A DNA stretch of 64,000 nt from Azorinus chamasolen. Its lineage: Eukaryota; Mollusca; Bivalvia; Cardiida; Solecurtidae. A program made the position numbers and the translations under genes. The notes under the pieces are model-generated. The model did not search any database. It was not told the DNA's origin and saw nothing but the letters and a program-made list of their open reading frames with translations. Shown here in pieces: positions 10,954 to 22,400 of the stretch. Positions within the stretch are counted from its first letter, which is position 1. Every line of letters begins with the position of its first letter. The stretch is from assembly GCA_963576725.1 (NCBI GenBank), contig OY755242.1:24479869-24543868 (forward strand), in the 5' to 3' direction.

Positions 10954-12138
10954 TTATGTTTCACTTATTTCCTTCTCAAGATTTAGAATATCTTTGAAGG
11001 TATTTAATGATGCAAGATATCTCGTTAATTCAATATCTAATGGCATATAGCCGAACATCGTCATTTCTCCGTGATACACATGTGCAATGGTGTCAACGTC
11101 CTCATCAGGGATCGTACTGTAAGCTTCATGAAAAGATTCCTTCTTCAAAAGCTTGCTTTGGGAAATGACGGCCTGTTTTTGCGTTTGTTTCACAATATCA
11201 ACGAAAGCTGATTGGCTAATACCGTTTGCTTCTTTGTCTGTAAGAGGAAACTTTGCGGGCCCAATTATACCTCGGATTTGGAGCTTCCTCCAAACTCTTC
11301 GAAGTGCCGACGGCCATGAGATACATTTGAGTATATCTTTCTTTGAGTTATAAACGTCATAAACCGAATGCACGATGGCGTCATCAGCATAGAGATCATG
11401 AAATCGGTCTTTGAATATGTCAAGAGTTCTCGACTGATTTAATTTAGATAGTATATAGAACGAGTCCGTAGAAAAAGTCTCCATCTGACCAACATAGGAA
11501 TAATTAGTTGCACAGGGACTACACGCGGTGAATTTTGCCACATGGCAATCTAAAGCACGTCTAGATTGTAACGTGTATGTGATATAACGAATAAATTCTC
11601 GAAACGTGACGTCACTTCCACATGCGGTGCTTTCTGTTCTCCGTGAATGCCAGATTGCTTTTGATCCAATCAAGCGCCATAGTGCTATATTCGGGCCAAT
11701 AATTCTGTCGACATAGGCGGAGAAGATAAAGGAATACGGACTACGAACAAACAAGAACTTAAAAGCATTTGATGCATCGGACTTTGGTCGCACAACTTTT
11801 CGACGAATGTCATAAAATTGTTCAGAGGGTGGAGCGTCCTGAACTGGGATGTCAAATGGCGTTTCTGGCCCGGACGCTCTATTTTCGTTCAATTGCAGCA
11901 TTATAAAGACCCTCGTCCAGAAAGTTGATCCCATTTTACACATGGGGCAATACAGGGTGTTGAATTTCTCACTGTAGCTGACTCTTATTCTGTTACCGGT
12001 ATAGACTCTATAGTCCGATGGATTCAATGCTTCACAAGCCTTACGCAGGTATGCGGCTCTTTCGAAACCTGTCATTTCCTGTGTAGGTTTGTTCGTTTTT
12101 TCGTGTTTGCTAATTTCCTGAACCACACTGCCGTGGAT
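10954..12138 (-). CDS. Carbohydrate sulfotransferase, terminal exon (Sulfotransfer_2 / HNK-1ST type)
   Basis: Likely a Golgi type II membrane enzyme that moves sulfate from PAPS to a sugar on a glycan. The open frame runs to an ATG at 12183 (409 codons). However, a strong acceptor (pyrimidine-rich tract, then ACTAAATTTCAG) ends at 12139, so I place the exon start at 12138. Numbering from that ATG, residues 79-92 (CPMCKMGSTFWTRVF) match the 5'-phosphosulfate loop. Residues 147-161 (RSPYSFIFSAYVDRI) match the 3'-phosphate loop. The tail carries AYSTIPDEDVD and a final Y..E...FGY pattern usual in the family. There are no internal stops. Such genes are expanded in molluscs. The exact acceptor sugar cannot be told. 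The exon starts in phase 0, so an upstream exon must supply the membrane anchor. Confidence 0.85.
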   Translation of the reverse strand: MHGSVVQEISKHEKTNKPTQEMTGFERAAYLRKACEALNPSDYRVYTGNRIRVSYSEKFNTLYCPMCKMGSTFWTRVFIMLQLNENRASGPETPFDIPVQDAPPSEQFYDIRRKVVRPKSDASNAFKFLFVRSPYSFIFSAYVDRIIGPNIALWRLIGSKAIWHSRRTESTACGSDVTFREFIRYITYTLQSRRALDCHVAKFTACSPCATNYSYVGQMETFSTDSFYILSKLNQSRTLDIFKDRFHDLYADDAIVHSVYDVYNSKKDILKCISWPSALRRVWRKLQIRGIIGPAKFPLTDKEANGISQSAFVDIVKQTQKQAVISQSKLLKKESFHEAYSTIPDEDVDTIAHVYHGEMTMFGYMPLDIELTRYLASLNTFKDILNLEKEISET

Positions 12139-12183
12139 CTGAAATTTAGTACAGCTGATATTAGATATAAATACAAATGACAC

Positions 12184-12505
12184 ACGTAAGTGAATTGGCA
12201 GTAAACGCTTTACTGCATAGATACGCCTTTTTATGCATTTATAAACAGAGTATATTCAGATCAGGTGCCAAGAATTTTCCAAATGCCAGTTAGGTCGTGC
12301 GTATCAGGTAACGGAATTTAAAACAACGGCATATAAGCATAGCATTGTGCCAATCTCCACCAAGTTCCTAAAGTGCATAAACGCATTCCCTCATATAAAC
12401 GCATTAGCAGCCGTCTGATCAGGGTCCGCTCTGTTTGCTTATGTACTTATGTAGTTTTGATTCTACACTCTTTGCAACTGTGAAAAATCATATGCTGATC
12501 ACGCT
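12184..12505. other. Intron sequence with a MITE scrap
   Basis: Intron upstream of the sulfotransferase terminal exon. At 12405-12445 there is a truncated GACGG-family core (GCCGTCTGATCAGGGTCC, CTCTGTTTGCTTATG). Confidence 0.45.
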
Positions 12506-12755
12506 TTAACCCTTCTCTTGCTGAATTTTAAAATACATTTCTCCTTCTTTACCCATGCCCTGTTGTATAATTACATATATCTTCACTGTGTACACATATT
12601 TCGCTGTGCAATCACTGCTGTGGAGTTCAGTGGTTGCACAATCAATTTGTAAATAGTACAGACCCTGATGAGACAGCTCCTACAGGAGCTGTCTCATCTG
12701 GGTCTCCACTATTTACAGGTAGGTATATTGACGCGAATAGCAAGCGAAGGGTTAA
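12506..12755 (+). mobile_element. TTAA-type MITE, GACAGCT family, copy 2
   Basis: TTAA|CCCTTCTCTTGCTGAATT to ATAGCAAGCGAAGGG|TTAA. The palindrome centre at about 12660-12715 is ACAGACCCTGATGAGACAGC then TCCTACAGGAGCTGTC. Best-preserved copy of the family, lying in the presumed sulfotransferase intron. Confidence 0.9.
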
Positions 12756-12793
12756 ATAGCTAAATAATGAGACATTAATATGCATGGCTAAAT

Positions 12794-13006
12794 TACAGTA
12801 AACCCCCTCTATAACGGGCACTAAATTACATCAAGTTTTTTGTTTTGTTTTAAAGACAGGTGGCTGCTCAAAGCAAGGTGAAAATAAAACAAAACGCTCC
12901 TATAGGAGCGTTGTGTTTTACTTTCACCTTGCTTTAAGCCGCCACCTGCCCTGAATACCAACTAATTAACACAATTTAGTGGCCGTTATAGAGAGGTTGT
13001 ACTGTA
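12794..13006. mobile_element. pogo-like palindromic MITE, copy 3
   Basis: TACAGTAAACCCCCTCTATA to TATAGAGAGGTTGTACTGTA, centred on AACGCTCCTATAGGAGCGTT. Near-perfect fold-back across the whole length. Confidence 0.85.
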
Positions 13007-13419
13007 TTTCTTTCATGGCTATTAAGCAAGAAAAGTGTTAAGCGTTGTATCTTATACACGTGGCAATACAATACAAGTCCTTTATTTCACCCAGATTACA
13101 TAAATGTAACAACATGAGGAATTATATAAAATAATACAAAAAAAACACGTGCAACGGATGGTCAAATGAAAATTAGGTTCTCAATTGAGAAACAGAGAGG
13201 TAAATATAAAATTATCCTTTAAGTGCTGCAACTGTCATCTGCCTTACGGAAGTCCTCTTCTTAATATCTGGAATTAACTATTTCGCCTCTAAATGTAGAA
13301 ACGTACAATCTAATTGGCGAACAGTATCGATCATGATCAGGCATCGCGTTTTGTAGCATCTGATCTGGGCAGCAGAGATCGTTCACAGCACCCAGAGGGT
13401 TAATTTCAACGAAAGAGAA

Positions 13420-13870
13420 ATGGCGCGGAGAATGTTATTAAAAATAGTGATCCCCGGTCATAGTGCTTTAAGACAGGTTCATGATACTTTGAACAACGCC
13501 CGCAAACTTAATCTACCTCCGGTATATTTTAAAAAAGAGTTTCACATGAACGAAAAATATTTAACCTTGGTCATAATTGTTACAGATGTAGTGACCCCCG
13601 GTCATATCATTTTGAGCCCCGGTTAATAAATAACTTGACCAAAGCCAGAAATATTAATTGAACCCAAATATTTTGTAGAAAGGGGTCGCTTTTTTGAAAA
13701 ATATCGATCCCCGGTCAGTATTTTTTTAATGTTCTTGACATTTTGAACAACGCCCGTCAACTTAATCTACCTCAAGTATATTTTAAAGAAAGGATTTAAC
13801 CTAAATCGAAATATATTTAACCTAGGTCATAATTCTTACAGATGTAGTAACCCCCTCAGTATACCAATCA
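13420..13870 (+). repeat. Direct duplication of a 250-bp unit
   Basis: Two copies 254 bp apart share GATCCCCGGTCA, GAACAACGCCCG, CTTAATCTACCTC and TACAGATGTAGT. The second copy is more diverged. The 68-codon frame at 13420-13626 lies in copy one. It is not kept open in copy two, so I do not call it a gene. Confidence 0.65.
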
Positions 13871-13924
13871 GGGGGTTCATGAAGGAATACACTGGTCAGT
13901 GTATGTACTGTTTGATCAACACAT

Positions 13925-14062
13925 TACAGTAGAACCCCTCTAATACGACCACTCATCCAGGAGCTTTCTGCATTACTTTTGTTCTGCATTAGGCTACCAT
14001 CTGCATCTAACACCCGTAATTATACCTCTTTTAGGTGGTCGCAATAGCGGGTTTTTACTGTG
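13925..14062. mobile_element. pogo-like MITE, CAGTAGAACCCCTCTAA variant
   Basis: Begins TACAGTAGAACCCCTCTAAT and ends AGCGGGTTTTTACTGT. The centre is GAGCTTTCTGCATTACTTTT, with the left half of the palindrome missing. A fuller relative is at 31597-31796. Confidence 0.65.
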
Positions 14063-14590
14063 TATTCCCGATATCGCATCGAGGAGAACAATTCTTACAG
14101 AGATACTCCAAAATTTAAAACAATGGATCAATAAAATGCGATAATTTGGACGAGTTCACTAGGACTTAAATGTAGAAAAAGATTAGCAGAATCAGAGCTT
14201 TAGACTCAACAGGTGTACCTCTTCGAGATTTGTGTTGCCCACATTGTCAGCTCTGCTATGCGTTCGCATAATTTCGACTTCATCTGAAAAGGTCACATGA
14301 TATTAATTAAGGAAAGCATAAAACAAACAAACTTATCAACACTTTTATGATCGGCGTCGCAATATGAGTCATGTAATAACAAAATCGACATATGTCGGTC
14401 TACACCGTAAAGTATCCATGCACAATATGACTGTCCGATAATTGCCGATGTTAACTAAATTGTTCGTAGAAGACATTACAGAATATGCCGAGATATGTCG
14501 ATGTTCGGATTTCATAATCAACAAAGGACACTTTGACAATTTGCCTCATAGTTAACTATGTAACTAATATTGGCAGCGTGCATGCTTATT
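14063..14590. other. Unassigned DNA
   Basis: No gene, RNA or repeat recognised. Confidence 0.4.
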
Positions 14591-14599
14591 AACTGATTT

Positions 14600-15640
14600 T
14601 TGTGTCACCTGCCGAGAAGCAGTGTGTCACGTATTAGGTATCACTTTTCCGTCGTCTGTATGTCTGTCCGTTTGTCTGCCCGTCTGTCCGTCACACTTTC
14701 ATTTTTGGCCGTCATTTCTAAACTAATCATTATAGAGCTTTCAAATTTCACACCTGTCGAGAGGCAGTGTGTCACTAAGGAATGACTTTTCCGTCGTCTA
14801 CCTGTCTGTCCGTCTGTCTGTCCGTCTATCCGTCACACTTTCATTTTTTTGGCTGTCATATCTAAACTAATCATTATAGAGCTTTCAAATTTCAAACATG
14901 AAACAAGCATGGTGAGAGAAAGTGTCATGCACAAGGGCCATAACTCTAGCATCAATAGTTTTTGAGTTATTCCCCTTTTTCATATATTTTTTTTCGGACA
15001 ATAACTCTTTATCTTCTGGTTCAATTGATTTCAAACTTTATAAATTGAACAAGCATGATGAGAGAAAGTGTCATGCAAAAAGGCAAATAACTCTAGCATC
15101 AATATGTTTGGAGTTATTCCCCTTTTTCATATTTTCTTGTCCGGGCAATGACTCTTTATCTACCGGTTTAATTAATTTCAAATCTCACGTATGGAACAAG
15201 CATGATTAGAGGAAGTGTCATGTACAAGGTCATAACTCTAGCATCACTATTCTTAGAGTTATTCCCCTTTTTATATGTTCTTGTCCGGACAATAATTCTG
15301 TATCTACTTGTTCAAATGATTCGAAACTTCACATAGGGAACACGCATGATAAGAGGAAGTGTCATGCACAAGGGTCATAAATCTATCACCATTATATTTG
15401 GAGTCATTCCCCTTTTGTCATATTGTTTTTCTTATTGTTTTTACAAATACCATTCAGGTTTGTCATGTATATACCATTGTCAACAAGACCAAGGGTGGGT
15501 GGGTCAGCGGAGTTTTTTTTAATCCGGTGGAGGATTCATGTATTGCATAGCAATACAACATTAACTTGCTCCCCTTTGTTCTGATTTTCGCACTCAAGCA
15601 TATTAACAGTTTTTGTGTCAGCTTCGATCAGGTGATTCAT
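14600..15640 (+). mobile_element. Pearl-like element: CYGT microsatellite plus four 145-bp repeats
   Basis: Starts with two copies of CGAGARGCAGTGTGTCAC, each followed by CTGTCCGTCTGTCTGTCCG-type microsatellite. Then four diverged repeats follow with AGTGTCATGCACAAGG at about 14921, 15066, 15215 and 15358 (spacing 143-149 bp). Each carries CATAACTCTAGCATCA and GAGTTATTCCCC. Short core repeats next to an ACYG/CYGT microsatellite are the layout described for bivalve pearl elements. The three open frames here are repeat translations. Confidence 0.7.
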
Positions 15641-15825
15641 GTGTTCCTCCGAACACTCATGTTTATAATGTTATATAAACGGAACGTTTTGGTTATGTCA
15701 TAAGCTGTAGAATCAGCTGCTGTCTCTGCTGCTGCTGGTGATGGTGGCGGTGGTGGTGATGATTGACGACTTCTACGTTATGTTATGACTTGTTTGGTGT
15801 AGAAGAAAAAATCCTTATTGAATTA
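15641..15825. other. GGT/GCT trinucleotide patch and unassigned DNA
   Basis: CTGCTGCTGGTGATGGTGGC at about 15727 is a short degenerate trinucleotide repeat. Nothing else is recognisable. Confidence 0.4.
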
Positions 15826-16039
15826 TACAGTAAAACCTCTCTTTAACGGCCACGAAATTACATCAAGTACGTGCAGTTTGTGTTAACGGCAAATGGCTGC
15901 TTAAAGCAATGTGAAAGTAAAACAGAACGCTCCTGCAGGTGCGTTCTGTTTTACTTCCACCTTGCTTTAAGCAGCCACCTGCTCCACATACCAACTGATT
16001 AACAAAATTTAGTGGCCTTTATAGAGAGGTTTTACTGTA
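15826..16039. mobile_element. pogo-like palindromic MITE, copy 4
   Basis: TACAGTAAAACCTCTCTTTA to TATAGAGAGGTTTTACTGTA, centred on AACGCTCCTGCAGGTGCGTT. Fold-back along its length with a few mismatches. Confidence 0.85.
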
Positions 16040-16639
16040 TATCTATTACGATCATTCCAAAGAGGTATACTTCTTGTTGTTAAGACATGCGGTATGTTAA
16101 CCCCTTTCCTTTAGTGTAGGAATTTATGCTTCACTTATTCTTTATTAGATTTTTTTCACTATAGGTATTATGAAAAAATTGAAATTCACAATAAATAGAA
16201 AATCTTTAAATCAAATCTATATATCATATGCCAGACCTATACTTAATTAATAATACATAATTGATTCTACAACTTCTTTTATAATAAATACAAATGTATT
16301 TTGTTCATGATACTATAATAAAACTCATCCAAGTAATGTTTATATATTAATTGTTCTTAATTCATGATCGAACGATTTAAGCAACCTATGCGTATCAACA
16401 TCATAACTATTTGGCGCGTTAAAAAACATGAGCAGACGCTAAGTTTTGTAGACGGTAATATTTGTCAGCGAACGCTTTACAAATATGTACATTGTACCAT
16501 TTGAATAGTGTCCTTTAAATGGCAAAAAGAATAGACCCAGGTCAGAGAATTTGCGAAGACACTTTCAGATCAGGGTATACACTAATTGCTTATTATAATT
16601 GCTTACCTGATATGTTATTTTTAGATACAAACAGTACAG
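16040..16639. other. Very AT-rich intergenic DNA
   Basis: Long TTAAT/AATAA-rich tract with no gene. A scrap resembling a GACGG-family core (AATAGACCCAGGTCAGAG) lies at about 16530. Confidence 0.4.
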
Positions 16640-16802
16640 TTAAACTCTTTGAATAAATCTACCGAAAAGGAGCATTTACTAGAGAAAAGGAAAAGTTTAG
16701 AATTTTGTAGTTTGAAACCATTGTGACAAATAGAGCATTTGCTCATATACGTTTGAATTTTACAGAGTCGTCGAATGTCGTCAATATGAGGGAATGGGTT
16801 AA
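16640..16802. mobile_element. Truncated TTAA-type MITE, ATTTGCTC family
   Basis: Shares CTTTGAATAAATCTACC, GAAAAGGAGCATTTACTAG, AAACCATTGTGACAAATAG and the end GAGGGAATGGG|TTAA with the copies at 32140-32368 and 40186-40415. The right half of the palindrome is gone after ATTTGCTCA. Confidence 0.65.
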
Positions 16803-16914
16803 CGCACTTATTTCCAAAAATCATAACACAAGATTTCTTGCAGAGACCACGCTCATATTTAAAATTAGGAACAATTATTATAAATGTTTGGATGGGTTTT
16901 CTGATACATGTATA

Positions 16915-17122
16915 TACAGTAAAACCTCTCTATCACGACCACTAAATTACACCAAGTATATCGTGTTAAAGGCAGGTGGATGCTTAAAGCAAGGTGAAAG
17001 TGAAACAGAACGCTCCTATAGGAGCGTTCCGTTTTACTTTCACCTTGCTTTAAGCAACCACCTGCCCAATACACCAACTGATTAATACAATTTAGTGGTC
17101 GTTATAGAGAGGTTTTACTGTA
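16915..17122. mobile_element. pogo-like palindromic MITE, copy 5
   Basis: TACAGTAAAACCTCTCTATC to TATAGAGAGGTTTTACTGTA, centred on AACGCTCCTATAGGAGCGTT. Both strands give a near-identical open frame because of the palindrome; neither is a gene. Confidence 0.88.
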
Positions 17123-17127
17123 CAAGT

Positions 17128-17384
17128 TTTACCCGTTCATTGCTGAACTTTTAAATTGAAAAAAAAACAACAAAAAAAAACCAACCAACAACACAAAAAC
17201 AACAACAACGAAACTGGACAACCTTGTCGTTAATATTCAGAGACTTTTTCTTTAAGACAATAGAATTACGTAACAAAGAGTGCAGAATCTTATGAGTGGA
17301 CTCCTTCCTTTAGGAGCCCTCTCACTGGGTCTGCACTGTTTGCAAATTACACCAGTGACTCGTTCCCCGCACTGAAAGGGTTAA
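17128..17384. mobile_element. TTAA-type MITE, AGGGCTCC family, with A-rich insertion
   Basis: Left end TTTA|CCCGTTCATTGCTGAA, right end CCCCGCACTGAAAGGG|TTAA. The core reads CTTTAGGAGCCCTCTCAC and GGGTCTGCACTGTTTGCAAA. A poly-A/CAA tract lies near the left end. Related to 18145-18358 and 63547-63757. Confidence 0.7.
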
Positions 17385-17443
17385 ATTTGTTAACAGCAAA
17401 CCATAAATACAAATTACAAAGAGGAATTTGGCCTTTTCCTTAC

Positions 17444-17570
17444 CATTAAGTAACTCGTTGTAGATGAAGTATATTCCAACAATCGAAATACAAGTCACAC
17501 TGATCCAATATTTCTTTAATTGCTGCACACAAGTAAATCGTCTAAACCTTCGGATCATTGCTGTGACCAT
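17444..17570 (-). CDS. Possible first exon encoding a signal anchor (sulfotransferase-type N terminus)
   Basis: The minus-strand frame starts at ATG 17570. It encodes a basic head (MIRRFRRFTC at residues 5-14), then a hydrophobic stretch at about residues 22-37 (WISVTCISIVGIYFIY). A good donor (AATG|GTAAGG) cuts after 42 codons plus one base. Cytosolic basic tail, one membrane segment, then a splice is what a type II Golgi enzyme first exon looks like. It lies 5.3 kb upstream of, and on the same strand as, the sulfotransferase exon. The phases do not match: this donor is phase 1 and the acceptor at 12138 is phase 0. A middle exon, or another partner gene, is needed. Confidence 0.45.
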
Positions 17571-18144
17571 TTAGAGTGTATGCCTATTGTGACTCCGCTA
17601 TCCAATAGTACGTACATGTCAGAAAATAAGCACAGTGGTGTGGTCTCAAAACGGCGTGTTAAAGTTTATGCTTCACCTATTTTTTATTAGTTTTAACTCT
17701 TTCCCTATTCTATATATATTCCAGATTTCAGTACAGCGTAGACTCCTACAGGATCAGCGCCTGATCGAGATCCAAAACCGTATCAACCAGATTCAAACAG
17801 AGCAGACCCTGACCAGAGGGGTCTTACGAGGAGGAGGGGGAGGAAGAGGTGGATCAGGATATTCCTTGTTTGCTTATGATATAGTATAGATATGGTTCTA
17901 CAGTACACTTTCTGCAATAACTAAAGGTTCGTGTACCCGTATGTTATTGTAACAATTAATCTAATAAATGGTCATGAAGTCATTATTTAATCATGGAGTA
18001 CAGGTTTGAACGAGTTGTACGCTGGTCACTTCTATCTTTATACCCGGTCCGTAACATCGATCTGAAGTAACGGCGAAAGCTATCGATTCCGCTCCATAGA
18101 TGAATGAAAAGGTATTTATATAGTAAACATATGTAAACAGGACG
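17571..18144. other. Intergenic DNA with a decayed GACGG-family scrap
   Basis: AGAGCAGACCCTGACCAGAG at about 17799, and TTGTTTGCTTATGATATAG downstream, mark a degenerate copy of the GACGG-type MITE. The 84-codon frame ending in a glycine-rich run (17635-17889) is a by-product. Confidence 0.4.
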
Positions 18145-18358
18145 TTAAGCCTTACAACTCTGATTTTTTAAATGGACTATTCCAATATTCAAACCGGCCA
18201 ATCTTATGGTGAATTTATAGGGATTTTTCCTAAAGAAACGTGTAACATGACAAACAGTGCAGACCCTGATGATAGGGCTCCTCTAGGAGCCCTCTCATCT
18301 GGGTCTACACTGTTTGCAAAGGACATTAGTGACTCGTGTCCCGCACTGTAAGGGTTAA
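18145..18358 (+). mobile_element. TTAA-type MITE, AGGGCTCC family, best copy
   Basis: TTAA|GCCTTACAACTCTG to GCACTGTAAGGG|TTAA. The core palindrome at about 18249-18318 is CAAACAGTGCAGACCCTGAT, GATAGGGCTCCTCTAGGAGC and its inverse ending CACTGTTTGC. Confidence 0.85.
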
Positions 18359-18409
18359 ATGTGGTATAAATATATGTTACCCTGCATTAAGTAGACAACT
18401 GCTTGAAAG

Positions 18410-18776
18410 TACGGTGCTCCCTCCCTACAACGACCCTCTCAATAACGATTCCCTCCTTACAACAACGCATGTCACTGTTTCCGAAGCAGCAAGGCCCCAG
18501 AAACAACTTTTTTTGTAAAGTATTTTCTCCATGCCTCCATCAAACCCTATGTTGTGACCACTCTTTAGAATCGTCACTTTGTGACGATTCTAAAGAGTGG
18601 TCACAACATAGGGTTTGATTGAGGCATAACGGTTTTAGTTCTCGAAATACACCTTATCTGGGGATCTGCAAACAAGCTAATTATGTTTGATTTTCCCTCC
18701 CTATAACAACTCGCTCTGAACAACACATACAATATTCGTATCCCAAAGGGTGTCGTTGTAGAGAGGGAGCACTGTA
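18410..18776. mobile_element. pogo-like MITE with CAGTGCTCCCTC ends, copy 2
   Basis: TACGGTGCTCCCTCCCTACA to TGTAGAGAGGGAGCACTGTA. Inside is a strong 84-nt palindrome (about 18537-18620) made of ATCAAACCCTATGTTGTGAC, CACTCTTTAGAATCGTCAC and the inverse. The copy at 2394-2729 has only one arm of this inner palindrome plus a duplicated segment. Confidence 0.8.
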
Positions 18777-19465
18777 TATAAATTCTTCTGTACTAGAATT
18801 CCGGTTTAGAGAGAGTGCACTGTATCCCTCCAGTTACTGTTACATATAGCCCAGGGCAAGTAGCTTTATGCTACCTTTAATACACTATACATACCTTATT
18901 TGCTGTTTGATCTAATAAATCGCGATCTTTTTAATCCGGTGAACAAACTATTTTCAACAGATACCTCCGTGGATATGATCAGCTGGTCGGAATTAAACGA
19001 GGATGTCCGATTGCAACATTTCGCATCGGATACATTACGGAATACAGTAGAGCCTGTTTTAACCTTTTACTCCATACATACACCCTTCTACGCATTTGCA
19101 AACAGAATAGACCCAGATCTCCTGTTGGAGCCGTCTGATCAGGATCTGCTTGCTCTGTTTGTGTATGATATGATATAGATATGGTTCTTCAGTTTCTGCC
19201 ATGACCAAAAATTCACGTGTCTATGTGCTATAATAACAACTAATCTATTTAATATTCATTATGTCATTATTTCTTACATAAATACCCATGGAGTAAAGGG
19301 TGAAACGGCTATTAAAAAGAAGTCTAAAACTGCACTTGTTAAACAAGCGGTAGCTTAATGCAGACCGAAACGGATGCTATTGTAACCTTCTATAAGAGCT
19401 TCCCATATCACTTTTACTCCGTTTGAAGCCACCGCCTGCTTTGGTAAGATTACTATGTATAATAA
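18777..19465. other. Intergenic DNA with a decayed GACGG-family MITE
   Basis: From about 19060 to 19330 the pattern TTTGCAAACAGAATAGACCC, GGAGCCGTCTGATCAGGATC, TTCTGCCATGACCAAAA and CATTATGTCATTATTTCTTA is that of the long GACGG-type MITE. Its terminal TTAA is unclear. Confidence 0.45.
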
Positions 19466-22400
19466 TACTCAGGGAGCCAGTAGTGCCTACCGTGCACCCC
19501 CCCTAGACTTTTTTTCATGGGTACCAAAATGTTCAGAAAAGTGTCCTGAATCAGAATCGCGAATGTACTCAAACTTAAATTCTTTTAGGCTATGTGTATT
19601 TTAACCGTTTCCATGGCAACCCCCCAGTTTTCGTAATGATGACCCATACCTACAAATTCGCCCATATCACAGCCAGTTTTTGTCCTAAAACTATAAAATT
19701 GGTACCAAATGGAAGATAAGACATTGTGCTTTTATTTCCAACTTGTTTTTTTTAATTACCCTATTTGCATACTCATGAATATTAATGAGAACATTAAAAA
19801 TAGTAAAATAAGTATATAAATAACGTAAAACTTTATTTTTTTTATCCTACAAATATCAGAAAATAACTTCAAATGCAGTTTAACATGATGACGAAACCCC
19901 CAGGAAACAAAATATCCAATTTGAGGACCATAGCATTAATTTTCAGCACGATTTTCACCGTTTCCATGGCAACACCCTAGTTTTCGTAATGATGATCCGT
20001 ACCTTCAAAATTGTCCATATCACAACCAGTTTTTGTCCAAAACTTATAAAACTGGTACCAAACTGGAGGTAGGACATTGTGCTTATATTTTCAGTTTAAT
20101 TTTTTAAATTACCTTATTTGAATACTCGTGAATATTAATGAGAACATTAAAAATAGTAAAAACAATATAGAATTAACGTAAATAATGTAAACTATTCACT
20201 TTTTATCCTACAAATATCAGAAAACAATTTCAAATGCAGTTTAACCTGATGACAAAATCCTCAGAAAACAAAATATCAAATTTGAGGACCAAAAATTTAA
20301 CTCTAAGTAACTTTTTAACTGTTTCCATAGTAACCATTCATTTCACTCTGTTCACACAGTTTTGTTAGTCGACACCTGCCTGCAAACATCTTCCATATCA
20401 CAGGAAGTATTTGTGCTAACTGTATAAAACTGGTACTGAATTAAAGCTAAGACAGTGTGCTTTGGTTAAAAAGCTATAATTAGGAATACCTTATTTGCAT
20501 ACACATGAATATTAATGAGAATAATTAAAAAATAGCAAAAAAATACAGAAATACTGTAAACCTCTCAATTTTTATCCTACCATTATCAGAAAACAACTTC
20601 AAATGTAGTTTAAAATGATGACAAAATACTCAGAAAGCTAATAATCTTAATTGATACCCAAAAAATGAACTGTAAGTAAGATTGTAAAGGTTTCCATGGT
20701 AACCGATCCTTACACAAATTTTGGAAATTTGACATCTAACTGTAATACTCCGCTAGATCTCGGTTATTTTTGATGAATCATGATATCAATTGTTACAAAC
20801 ATAGATATGAGGCATTGCTTTAATAGTAAATATTACTTTTCTAATATAAACTAATTTGCATATGTATGAATATTTATGAGAACAGTAATAGATGTTGAAA
20901 TTTTCGACAGACACCAGTCTTCTCATATAAAGCAAACAAATATGTAAATGGTTAGCTAAAGTTTACTATGATCACTGAATATCACCAAGATTATTAGATA
21001 AATAAGTTTGGGACACATTTTATAGCACTGATGGTGATATATCTGTTTCCTAGGCAACCATTCTAACCTCATTGTTCATATTACAGAGTGTTTACATACC
21101 TTCAACATACAAAGATATTGCTGCCTTCTTGGGCGATAATTATAAATCATATAATTATATACCCGGTAGTTGATGTATGAATCTTAATGTTAGGTTCACT
21201 TTATGCAAATTACCTTATTTGCATCCTCATGAATATTAATTAGTGATAAGAAAACAAAGAGAAACAATATGGAAAATAACATGTTTCGCAGTATGCCGAG
21301 CACAACATTAAACAATGCTCCAAGTATAGCTTGCAATAGTAAATATACCTTTTGATGATGAATAAATAAATTTTATGTCTAAAACTGTTACCAAAATGAC
21401 CATGAACTGCTTCCATGATAACTTTTGAAAACCAAGTACTTATGATACCCCAAACAATCTTCTGTAATTGTTTTTAAAGTGTCAGTGATTTTAAAGCCCA
21501 TAAAGCCTGTGTTGAATTCAGGGTTTCAAGACTGTTTCCACTTTTGATATACCATCATCTGTCGAGAACTGATAATCCTGTGATGTGTTTTAAGACCCTT
21601 TGATTTGTCTGTCTTGCTAAGCCATCATCAGCTGTACCAATACCGAAGGGAACTGGTGTCAGCAGATTCTGCATCAGCTCACCTATATCAATCTACATAT
21701 TGGGTCTTTGTGAACCACTAATAATTGCTACAATTCCTTGATTCCTTACGATTAGAAGCTGCAAGGCAGAAATGTTTTTTCACATCTATGACTGTGAGCC
21801 TAACCAGTTCTCACCAGATTATGGTATATCAACAGTGAGAAAAAGTTTTGATGCCCTGATTTCAACACACAAGGATTGTTATTTACACCAAGCATGCAAA
21901 AGAACAAGGTTACAAAACTGTTCATCTTCGAACTCCAGACAGTGATATATTCTTCATTCTTCTGTATTACCTTAACTGGTTTGAATGTTTTACTGTCTTG
22001 TTTGATACTGGCTCGGGCAATCATCAAAAAATAATAAACATGTCAGAAGTTGCCAAAGCATACACAGAAGATTACCGATCAGCACTTCTGGGTCTCCATT
22101 TGTACTCTGGCTGTGATTCTACAAGTGCATTATATGGCTGAGAACATTTGACACCCACTAAGACCATTGAAAAGAAGCCAATGTTTATAAAACCATTAGC
22201 AGGTTTGGGCAACTCTTGGGATGTGTCTGGAGATCTTGTGCAAGTCTTGGATGAATTTACATGCGCAATGTATGGCAACCTAAGATTTCACACTGTGAAT
22301 GAATTGATATTGTTTAAGATTAAGGAGAAGTGTGAAGATAAGCCAACAGATGCACTTCGCAATGCTGATATGGGAACATTACCCCCTTGTAGGGCCTGCT

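Noticed and set aside
16723..17085. 120-codon plus frame and 70-codon minus frame
   Set aside because: Both run through a palindromic MITE and give near-mirror proteins; a palindrome artefact.
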